The translations under genes and the position numbers were made by a program. The notes beneath the pieces were generated by a model. It ran no database searches and was not told the origin of the DNA. It saw nothing but the letters and a program-made list of their open reading frames with translations. Of a DNA stretch of 21,430 bases, positions 14,904-21,430 are shown piece after piece (the first letter of the stretch is position 1; each line of letters opens with the position of its first letter). Source of the stretch: CAZECE01 sp964510525 (lineage in GTDB: Bacteria > Pseudomonadota > Gammaproteobacteria > Pseudomonadales > JANQJO01); contig CAZECE010000160.1 of assembly GCA_964510525.1 (NCBI GenBank), forward strand, positions 1 through 21,430. The letters run 5' to 3'.

Positions 14904-16038
14904 CACAGACCCCTTAAATATAAACCCTCTATACCGCGGGCTGATTGCTCGGTATCGCGAGCATTTGCCGGTAACTGACGAGACTCGCATCATTTCATTA
15001 AATGAAGGCAATACCCCTCTCATTCCGTTGCACAACCTGGTCACGGAATTTGAAGGAAAGTATGAGCTGTATGTGAAGTATGAAGGCCTTAACCCGACCT
15101 GCTCCTTTAAGGATCGGGGTATGACCATGGCGGTGACTCAGGCGGTTTCGGAAGGCGCCGGAGCGATTATTTGCGCGTCCACCGGGAATACATCGGCGTC
15201 GGCCGCGGCTTACGCGGCACGAGCGGGTATTAAGTCGTTTGTGATTATTCCCGCCGGTAAAATCGCTCAAGGTAAATTGGCTCAGGCGATGATGTATGGC
15301 GCTAAAATCATTCAGATCGAAGGCAACTTTGATCGTGGCATGAGCTTGGTCAAAGAGGTTTCTGAAACAGCGCCTGTTGCTATCGTCAACTCGATTAACC
15401 CGTACCGTTTAGAAGGGCAGAAAACGGCCAGCTTTGAAATCATTGATGCTTTAGGGCGAGCGCCGGACTATCATTGTTTGCCTGTTGGTAATGCCGGTAA
15501 TATTTCTGCGCATTGGATGGGTTACAAAGAGTATCAATCTTTAGGTAAGACCTCGCAGCTGCCTAAAATGTTAGGCTATCAGGCTCAAGGCGCGGCGCCG
15601 TTTTTGAAAGGAGAACCGGTGTCAGCACCAGAGACAATGGCCACGGCGATTCGTATCGGCAACCCGCAATCTTGGGATAAAGCCTGGCGTGCTCATGATG
15701 AGTCTGGTGGTTGGTTCGATTTGTTTTCGGATGACGATATCTTGGCTGCCCAGCGCTTGTTGGCGCAAAAAGAAGGGATTTTTTGTGAGCCTGCGTCGGC
15801 GGCATCGGTCGCTGGGGCTTTGTCAGATATTCGTCGTGGTAAGATCGTGCCCGGCAGTGTGATTGTTTGTACGTTGACCGGCCATGGCTTGAAAGATCCT
15901 GACATTGCGATTATGCAGTCGCAACAAAATCATGATGAGACGGCTGATGGTGGATCAGCGCAAGGTAAAAACGCCATGGTGAGTTTGCCTGATGAGCGTC
16001 AAGCCATTGAGGATGCTATTTTAGCAACATTAAGCTAG
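14896..16038 (+). CDS. thrC: Threonine synthase, short Bacillus-type
   Basis: A PLP enzyme converting O-phosphohomoserine to threonine. The PLP lysine is K72 in NPTCSFKDRGM; CASTGNTSASAAAYAARAG, SINPYRLEGQKTASFE, PVGNAGNISAHWMGYKEY and LTGHGLKDPD follow. The 380-residue length and sequence resemble Bacillus ThrC (about 350) rather than the longer enzyme of P. aeruginosa or E. coli (over 425). The C-terminus (about 335-365, QNHDETADGGSAQGK) is a polar stretch before the last helix. The ATG overlaps the hom stop by 8 bases; the nearest GGAG ends 13 bases upstream, rather far, so coupling to hom translation is likely. Confidence 0.95.
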   Translation: MTNTDPLNINPLYRGLIARYREHLPVTDETRIISLNEGNTPLIPLHNLVTEFEGKYELYVKYEGLNPTCSFKDRGMTMAVTQAVSEGAGAIICASTGNTSASAAAYAARAGIKSFVIIPAGKIAQGKLAQAMMYGAKIIQIEGNFDRGMSLVKEVSETAPVAIVNSINPYRLEGQKTASFEIIDALGRAPDYHCLPVGNAGNISAHWMGYKEYQSLGKTSQLPKMLGYQAQGAAPFLKGEPVSAPETMATAIRIGNPQSWDKAWRAHDESGGWFDLFSDDDILAAQRLLAQKEGIFCEPASAASVAGALSDIRRGKIVPGSVIVCTLTGHGLKDPDIAIMQSQQNHDETADGGSAQGKNAMVSLPDERQAIEDAILATLS

Positions 16039-16041
16039 CGG

Positions 16042-17832
16042 TTGAGTCTATTGAATAAAACCATCGTCAGAAGGGAAGCTGCCGAGGTTCAGCCCTTATT
16101 AGCTTCGGGGTTGCATCCGGTATTGGCTCGTGTGTTGTCCCAGCGGGGGGTGCGCAACGACGTTGAGCTCGATTGTCGTTTGCAAGGGTTGGCGTCGTTT
16201 CAGTCGCTAATGGGCATTGATTCCGCGGCAGAACGGATTGGTCAGGCCATTATTCAGCAGCAGTCAGTCTTGGTTGTCGGGGATTTTGATGCCGATGGTG
16301 CCACGAGCTCTGCGTTAGCGGTTCGAGCATTACGGGCGTTGGGTGCGCGCCGCGTAAATTTTTTGGTGCCCAATCGATTTGAGTTTGGTTATGGTTTAAC
16401 GCCTCCATTGGTTGAGGTGGCGCAAACAGATTTCTCGCCGGATTTGTTAATTACAGTCGATAATGGCATCAGCTCGAATGAAGGGGTGTCTGCGGCGAAT
16501 GCCTTGGGTATGGATGTCGTGGTGACGGATCACCATTTGCCGGGTGAGGTATTGCCAGATGCTGTGGCGATTGTGAACCCCAATCAACGTGGGTGTGCAT
16601 TTCCCAGTAAGCACCTGGCTGGGGTTGGGGTGATTTTTTATGTCATGGTCGCGGTGTGTCGCTATTTGCAAGGTCAGCAATGGTTCGATGATAAACCCTA
16701 TGACACCCCAAATATGGCGCAATTTTTAGATTTGGTGGCGTTGGGTACGGTCGCGGATGTGGTGCCTTTGGATCACAATAATCGTATTTTGGTTCAGCAA
16801 GGTTTGGCTCGAATTCGCTCGGGGCATTGTTGCCCGGGTATTACCGCGTTATTGCAGTTGGCTAAACGGCAAGCGCGTTGGTTGGTCAGCCAAGACTTGG
16901 GTTTTGCGGTGGGTCCGAGACTCAATGCGGCCGGTCGCTTACAAGACATGGGGGTCGGTATTGAGTGTTTGTTGGCAGACTCTGAAACCGAGGCGCTGGC
17001 TAAAGCGCAGGTGTTGCATGAATTGAATCAAGAGCGCCGCGACATCGAAGCGGATATGCAAGCCGAAGCATTATCCTATTTGGACTCGATTGAGTTGGAG
17101 AAGGTACCTGCTGGTATTTGCTTGTATCAACCGCATTGGCATCAAGGGGTGATTGGGATTTTAGCAGGGCGTTTGAAGGAACGGTTTGCGCGACCTACAG
17201 TGGTGTTTGCGTCGGTAAATGACCCTGAATCAGTCAATGGCAGTGAATCAGTGAGTGGCTCTGAATCAGGCACTGAATTAAAAGGCTCGTTGCGTTCGGT
17301 TGCCGGCGTGCATATACGCGATGTGCTCGCCGATATAGATGCTGAAAACCCTGAGTTGATGAAGGCGTTTGGTGGTCATGCGATGGCGGCTGGCGTTACC
17401 ATTGCGGCGGCACAATTTGAGCAATTTAAAGCCTGTTTTGAAGCGCGTTTAGAGACGATTATGACGCCCGATAAGTTGCAGCAGGTGTTGTTGTCGGATG
17501 GCGAAGTCGAAGCGGAATTTTTAAATTCGGATGTGGCTGAAACGTTGCGGGCCGCGATGCCTTGGGGGCAGCATTTTGAGGAGCCTTTGTTTGAAGGCGT
17601 GTTCACGATTGTGCGACAAAAATGGTTGGGTGATAAGCACATCAAGCTGTTTTTGGCGGGCCAAGAGACCGGTGCTTTGGTGGATGCGATTGCTTTCAAT
17701 CAAGAGCGTTCGGTTTGGGATGGTATATCAGGGAAGATTCGGGTGTTGTATAAAATGGACATCAACGATTATCAAAACCGGCGGCAATTGCAGTTGGTGG
17801 TGCAGCATGTAGAGGAGTACAGAGAATCATGA
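16042..17832 (+). CDS. recJ: Single-strand-specific exonuclease RecJ
   Basis: A 5'-3' ssDNA exonuclease of the DHH family used in RecF-pathway recombination, mismatch and base-excision repair. The metal-binding motifs are VVGDFDADGATS, TVDNGISS, VTDHHLPG (D163-H164-H165) and LDLVALGTVADVVPLD; the DHHA1 part has WHQGVIGILAGRLKERF and MKAFGGHAMAAG. The 596 residues slightly exceed E. coli RecJ (577), owing to a Ser/Glu/Gly-rich insert at about 393-416. No ATG occurs before residue 50, so the start is TTG at 16042 or TTG at 16051; neither has a good ribosome site, and thrC ends only 3 bases upstream. The stop overlaps the prfB start (ATGA). Confidence 0.96.
   Translation: MSLLNKTIVRREAAEVQPLLASGLHPVLARVLSQRGVRNDVELDCRLQGLASFQSLMGIDSAAERIGQAIIQQQSVLVVGDFDADGATSSALAVRALRALGARRVNFLVPNRFEFGYGLTPPLVEVAQTDFSPDLLITVDNGISSNEGVSAANALGMDVVVTDHHLPGEVLPDAVAIVNPNQRGCAFPSKHLAGVGVIFYVMVAVCRYLQGQQWFDDKPYDTPNMAQFLDLVALGTVADVVPLDHNNRILVQQGLARIRSGHCCPGITALLQLAKRQARWLVSQDLGFAVGPRLNAAGRLQDMGVGIECLLADSETEALAKAQVLHELNQERRDIEADMQAEALSYLDSIELEKVPAGICLYQPHWHQGVIGILAGRLKERFARPTVVFASVNDPESVNGSESVSGSESGTELKGSLRSVAGVHIRDVLADIDAENPELMKAFGGHAMAAGVTIAAAQFEQFKACFEARLETIMTPDKLQQVLLSDGEVEAEFLNSDVAETLRAAMPWGQHFEEPLFEGVFTIVRQKWLGDKHIKLFLAGQETGALVDAIAFNQERSVWDGISGKIRVLYKMDINDYQNRRQLQLVVQHVEEYRES
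17224..17277 (+). repeat. Degenerate 18-bp tandem units inside recJ
   Basis: Three consecutive 18-base units (17224-17241, 17242-17259, 17260-17277) encode PESVNG, SESVSG and SESGTE, sharing GAATCAGT-like cores. They replace the short loop that precedes the conserved LKGSLRS strand, after the WHQGVIGI motif. Confidence 0.8.
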
Positions 17833-18933
17833 TGCTTGAAGAAAATGCTATTTTAACGACCTTAGAAGACCTGAAAAAGCGTGTTGTGGCGCTGAGGGGG
17901 TATCTTTGAATTTGATCTTAAGCAGGAACGATTAGAAGAAGTCAATCAGGAGCTTGAGAACCCCAAGGTTTGGGATCAGCCTGAATTAGCACAAAAATTG
18001 GGGCAGGAGCGAGCTCAGCTCGAAATGGTGGTGACTCAGATTGTGAGTCTGACCGGTGATATCGATGAAAGTCTGGAGTTGCTTGAGTTGCTTCAAGACG
18101 AGGGGGATGCCGCATCGATATCTGAGCTGGCTGATGAGGTCGAGACCCTGCAGGCACAGGTTGAGCAGCTGGAATTCCGCCGTATGTTTAATGGTGAAAT
18201 GGACAGCCATGCCGCTTTTCTGGATATTCAAGCCGGATCAGGTGGAACAGAAGCTCAGGATTGGGCGGAGATGCTGCTGCGCATGTACTTGCGTTGGGGG
18301 GAAGAAAAAGGTTTCAAAACCGAGCTAACGGACCAATCGCCCGGTGATGTTGCGGGTATTAAAAGTGCAACGATTTATTTTCAAGGTGAATATGCGTTTG
18401 GTTGGTTGCGCACCGAGATTGGTGTTCATCGCTTAGTGCGAAAGTCGCCTTTTGATTCGGGTAATCGCCGGCATACCTCTTTTGCCTCTGTGTTTGTCTC
18501 GCCTGAAATTGAAGATGATGTGGATGTCGATATCAATCCGGCGGACTTGCGTATTGATACTTATCGAGCCAGTGGAGCGGGTGGTCAGCACGTGAATCGA
18601 ACCGATTCCGCCGTGCGCATCACCCATGAGCCCACGGGTACGGTGGTGCAGTGCCAGAATGATCGTTCGCAGCATAAAAATAAAGCTCAAGCGATGAGTC
18701 AGCTGCGGGCTAAGTTGTACGAATTGGAAATGCTGAAAAAACGCAGTGCACAGCAAGTTATCGAAGATAATAAGTCGGATATTGGTTGGGGTCATCAGAT
18801 ACGTTCTTATGTGCTCGATCAATCGAGGATTAAAGATTTGCGCACCAATGTGGAAGTGGGTAATACCGGTGCGGTTCTGGATGGCAAAATTGACGTGTTT
18901 TTAGAGGCCAGCTTAAAAGCGGGATTGGAGTAA
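17829..18933 (+). CDS. prfB: Peptide chain release factor 2, with programmed +1 frameshift
   Basis: RF2 releases peptides at UGA and UAA. Frame 0 begins at ATG 17829 (a second ATG at 17832 is equally possible) and encodes 26 codons ending LRGYL before an in-frame TGA at 17907. Reading resumes in the +1 frame at GAA 17908 (EFDLKQERLEEVNQELENPKVW) to the stop at 18933, about 367 residues in all, close to E. coli RF2 (365). The SPF codon-recognition tripeptide is in VRKSPFDSG and the catalytic GGQ in SGAGGQHVNRTDSAVRI. AGGAG at 17813-17817 is 11 bases from the first ATG. It overlaps recJ and sits 3 bases before lysS; prfB-lysS is a conserved pair. Confidence 0.97.
17895..17909 (+). promoter_or_regulatory. 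prfB: prfB +1 programmed frameshift site
   Basis: AGGGGG-TAT-CTT-TGA is the classic autoregulatory signal: an internal Shine-Dalgarno (17895-17900) three bases before CTT, then the in-frame stop TGA (17907-17909). When RF2 is scarce, the tRNA-Leu on CTT slips to TTT and reading continues at GAA. The base after TGA is A, where E. coli has C, and a second zero-frame TGA follows two codons later (17913-17915). Confidence 0.97.
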
Positions 18934-18936
18934 ATC

Positions 18937-20445
18937 ATGACTGACATAGACATAACAGCGGAAGAAAAAAGCGCCCATCAAGACTTGGTGGCGCAAAGAC
19001 GTGCCAAATTAGCGGCTTTGCGTGAGCAAGGAGCGGCGTTTCGCAACGATTTTCGGCGTGAGCATTATGCTGGGGATTTGCAACAAGCCTACGCAGAGCA
19101 CACAAAAGCGCAGCTAGAAGAAACTTCTTCAATGGCGTCTGTCGCTGGACGGGTGATGCTTAACCGTGGTGCTTTTATTGTGATTCAAGACATGACTGGA
19201 CGTATTCAGCTGTACGTCAATCGTAAGGCGCTGCCTGCGGAGGTGTTGCAGTCGATTAAGACGTGGGATCTGGGTGATATTGTTGGGGTAACCGGCCAAT
19301 TGCAGCGGTCCAATAAAGGTGACTTATACATTGATATGCAAACTGCGGTGATTCTCACCAAGTCGTTGCGGCCCTTGCCGGAAAAATTTCAAGGCTTAAA
19401 AGATACCGAGGTGAAATACCGTCAGCGGTATTTGGATTTGATTGTGAATGAGGATACCCGTTCGGTATTTGCGTTACGCAGTCAGGTGATGGCTGAGATC
19501 CGGCGCTTTTTTGCGGCGCGGCGTTTTGTTGAAGTGGAAACCCCAATGATGCAAGTCATTCCTGGCGGTGCCACAGCGAAGCCTTTTGTGACACATCATA
19601 ATGCGTTAAATATGCCACTTTTTTTGCGTATTGCCCCTGAGTTATATTTAAAGCGTTTGGTCGTCGGTGGTTTTGAGCGGGTGTTTGAAATCAATCGTAA
19701 CTTCCGTAATGAAGGGTTGTCGACGCGGCACAATCCGGAATTTACGATGTTGGAGTTTTACCAGGCCTACGCGGATTACCATGATTTAATGGATTTGACG
19801 GAAACATTGTTCCAAGAGTTGGTGATGAATTTATTGGGGACAGGCTCGCTTGAGTACCAAGGCAAAACCTATCGGTTTGATCAGTCGTTTCAGCGATTGA
19901 CGGTGGTTGAGGCGTTGCGCGAATACCAAGCCAAGGTGCCAGCGGACGAGCTGGGCAATGCCGCTTTGATCCGAAAAACGTTGAGCGACATGGGGTTAAC
20001 CGTGGGGGCTGAATGGGGGTTGGGTAAATTGCAGATGGTGTTGTTCGAGGAGTTGGTTGAAGAGCAGCTGGAAGGACCTGTGTTCATCACGGAATACCCC
20101 ACAGAAGTCTCGCCATTGGCACGCAAGAATGATCAAAATCCGGAAGTGACCGATCGTTTTGAGTTGTTTATTGCTGGCCGTGAAATTGCTAATGGGTTTT
20201 CTGAGTTGAATGATGCGGATGATCAAGCGGCGCGCTTTCAGCAGCAAGTGGCTGAGAAAGATGCGGGTGATGAGGAAGCCATGCATTACGATGCGGATTA
20301 TATCAGGGCTTTGGAATATGGGTTGCCGCCGACAGCGGGTGAAGGCATTGGCATTGATCGTTTGGTGATGCTCTTGACGGATTCGCCATCAATTCGTGAT
20401 GTGATTTTATTTCCCCACATGCGGCAAAAATCGGCTGAATCATGA
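18937..20445 (+). CDS. lysS: Lysyl-tRNA synthetase, class II
   Basis: Charges tRNA-Lys. The 502 residues have the N-terminal OB-fold anticodon-binding domain (about 60-150, VAGRVMLNRGAFIVIQDMTG), motif 1 (FVEVETPMMQVIPGGA), motif 2 (FRNEGLSTRHNPEFTMLEFY), EIANGFSELND, and motif 3 (GIGIDRLVMLL). Length and order are standard. GGAG at 18927-18930 lies 6 bases before the ATG and overlaps the prfB end. EpmA at the other end of the window is a shortened paralogue sharing motifs 2 and 3. Confidence 0.98.
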   Translation: MTDIDITAEEKSAHQDLVAQRRAKLAALREQGAAFRNDFRREHYAGDLQQAYAEHTKAQLEETSSMASVAGRVMLNRGAFIVIQDMTGRIQLYVNRKALPAEVLQSIKTWDLGDIVGVTGQLQRSNKGDLYIDMQTAVILTKSLRPLPEKFQGLKDTEVKYRQRYLDLIVNEDTRSVFALRSQVMAEIRRFFAARRFVEVETPMMQVIPGGATAKPFVTHHNALNMPLFLRIAPELYLKRLVVGGFERVFEINRNFRNEGLSTRHNPEFTMLEFYQAYADYHDLMDLTETLFQELVMNLLGTGSLEYQGKTYRFDQSFQRLTVVEALREYQAKVPADELGNAALIRKTLSDMGLTVGAEWGLGKLQMVLFEELVEEQLEGPVFITEYPTEVSPLARKNDQNPEVTDRFELFIAGREIANGFSELNDADDQAARFQQQVAEKDAGDEEAMHYDADYIRALEYGLPPTAGEGIGIDRLVMLLTDSPSIRDVILFPHMRQKSAES

Positions 20446-20466
20446 TGCGAGTGTCGGTGGGGGCCT

Positions 20467-21009
20467 GTGAGTGAACTATTGACGGTATCAATGCCCCCAG
20501 ATGGATTGCAAAATCCAGTGAGCTGGGTGCCGCAGCGGTTAGAGGCTTTACGGCAACACGCTGAAAGCTATTACGCAATGCACTTACCTCGACCTGAGTT
20601 GTTGTTCAATATACGCGGTCGCAATGCGGGCGAATTAAAAATCTCTCGTTTGCATGCTGAGGCTAGATACGTGATTCGTCTGAATCGTGCTTTATTAAAA
20701 ACACATGCGCGCTATTTTTATAGTGACGTATTGCCTCATGAAATGGCGCATCTGGTTGTAGAATGCCGTCACGGTTCACGCGTCAAACCTCATGGACCTG
20801 AATGGCGTGCTGTGATGACCCGGTGTTTTCAGGTGGAGCCTAAGGTGTATCATTCGTTGCCTACGGAGTCCGCTCGGCGGGTTTTGAGAGAGTATGAATA
20901 TCACTGTGGGTGTCAGGCACACAGCCTGTCTATTATCCGACATCGCCGCGCGATAAAAGGTGTGGTGTACAGTTGCCGAAAATGTGGTGGTGCTTTACGG
21001 CGGGTTTGA
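20467..21009 (+). CDS. sprT: SprT-like zinc metalloprotease family protein
   Basis: A SprT-domain protein of 180 residues (E. coli SprT about 165). The zinc/catalytic motif is H91-E-M-A-H95, followed by KPHGPEWRAVM. The C-terminal zinc ribbon uses CxC (C147, C149) and CxxC (C170, C173). Related eukaryotic SPRTN cleaves DNA-protein crosslinks; the bacterial role is not settled. The start is GTG at 20467 with G-rich sequence just upstream; an ATG at 20491 is an alternative. It follows lysS by 21 bases and probably shares its transcript. A minus-strand gene converges 20 bases after the stop, and I see no clear terminator there. Confidence 0.93.
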   Translation: MSELLTVSMPPDGLQNPVSWVPQRLEALRQHAESYYAMHLPRPELLFNIRGRNAGELKISRLHAEARYVIRLNRALLKTHARYFYSDVLPHEMAHLVVECRHGSRVKPHGPEWRAVMTRCFQVEPKVYHSLPTESARRVLREYEYHCGCQAHSLSIIRHRRAIKGVVYSCRKCGGALRRV

Positions 21010-21029
21010 TCGGGTGCTGCAAAGAACCG

Positions 21030-21430
21030 TTATTTATCCCAGTGTTTTGCTTTGATTTCTTGCCAAGTCACTTGCCAGGGTGAGGTGAGCCAGATTTTGA
21101 TGAGCTGAAAAAGGTTGGGCTGTGTTCTTGAGAGGGGGGCTTTCTCTACGCTATCGAGCTCTTCAGGACTCCAGATTTCGTTTGTTGAATGAGTCGTGTT
21201 TAAGGAGTTGTTGGCTGAGGTTTTGTTTTCTCCCGAGCTTTCTGGCGTGGGGTCTGGATCAGGGGTTGTGCTGTCTGATGAGTTGCTGAATGAACTGGGA
21301 TCTATACAAGCGGGTCGCAGAAGCAGACCCGGTTCCTGGAGCGGCACCAACCCGTGGGAGACCCGGGCAACAGGGAGCCATTGAAAGCTCCAATAGTCCT
21401 GCCAACGCCCTTTCCGCAAAGTAAGCGAAT
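21030..21430 (-). CDS. C-terminal part of an unrecognised protein, 5' end outside window
   Basis: The frame is open from the right edge to a stop at 21030, at least 132 residues. It could start at TTG 21419, but codons upstream of that remain open, so the gene probably begins outside the window. Two aromatic/hydrophobic blocks, LRKGRWQDYWSFQWLPVARV with GLVPLQEPGLLLRPACIDP, and the tail LFQLIKIWLTSPWQVTWQEI, flank a Ser/Thr/Asp/Pro/Asn-rich linker of about 45 residues. No signal, catalytic motif or family is evident to me. It converges on sprT. The composition of the two blocks looks like real protein, but I do not assign a function. Confidence 0.6.
   Translation of the reverse strand, partial: SLTLRKGRWQDYWSFQWLPVARVSHGLVPLQEPGLLLRPACIDPSSFSNSSDSTTPDPDPTPESSGENKTSANNSLNTTHSTNEIWSPEELDSVEKAPLSRTQPNLFQLIKIWLTSPWQVTWQEIKAKHWDK

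Noticed and set aside
17829..17909. prfB as a frameshifted pseudogene or a short separate peptide
   Set aside because: The AGGGGG-TAT-CTT-TGA arrangement is the known programmed frameshift, and the downstream frame is full length with GGQ and SPF.
21311..21332. CGGGTC / GACCCG inverted repeat near the right edge as a terminator
   Set aside because: It lies inside an open coding frame, has only a six-base stem and no T tract.

Overview
The window looks like chromosomal backbone of a gammaproteobacterium related to Pseudomonas and the marine Oceanospirillales/Cellvibrionales groups. Three things point there: a FimX-type REC-PAS-GGDEF-EAL protein, the order ypjD / ffh-rpsP-rimM-trmD-rplS, and the run dsbC, hom-thrC-recJ-prfB-lysS. 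I cannot name the genus. I see no mobile element, tRNA, rRNA or CRISPR array, and no gene-free stretch reaches 300 bases (the longest is about 160).

Layout. Positions 1-2769 hold the whole EF-P activation set: epmA (minus, 3' end cut by the window edge), efp (minus), and divergent epmB (plus). Positions 2842-6599 hold a translationally coupled pair, a PilZ-domain protein resembling FimW and FimX, both tied in Pseudomonas to c-di-GMP control of type IV pili. A minus-strand pair follows: a CNNM/CorC-type membrane transporter (yfjD) downstream of ypjD, a CcsA/CcmC-like membrane protein. From 8947 to 21009 everything is on the plus strand: ffh; the ribosome operon rpsP-rimM-trmD-rplS; dsbC; then a tightly packed run hom-thrC-recJ-prfB-lysS-sprT. 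A minus-strand gene truncated by the right edge converges on sprT.

How the genes work together. EpmB makes beta-lysine, EpmA attaches it to Lys34 of EF-P, and modified EF-P rescues ribosomes stalled at polyproline. The right-hand genes cover protein targeting (Ffh), ribosome assembly (S16, RimM, L19), tRNA methylation (TrmD), release (RF2) and lysine charging (LysS), plus threonine synthesis and DNA repair (RecJ). RF2 has the classic autoregulatory +1 frameshift.

The least ordinary signals are small. Short tandem repeats in multiples of three bases sit inside four housekeeping genes (epmB, rimM, hom, recJ). Six of 18 genes with a visible start begin with TTG or GTG. EpmA, the enzyme that activates the polyproline rescue factor, carries PPAPP at codons 6-10. 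The plus strand is strongly G-rich over C, even between genes. I found no clearly new multi-gene system; the FimW-like/FimX pair beside the EF-P locus is the most distinctive arrangement.
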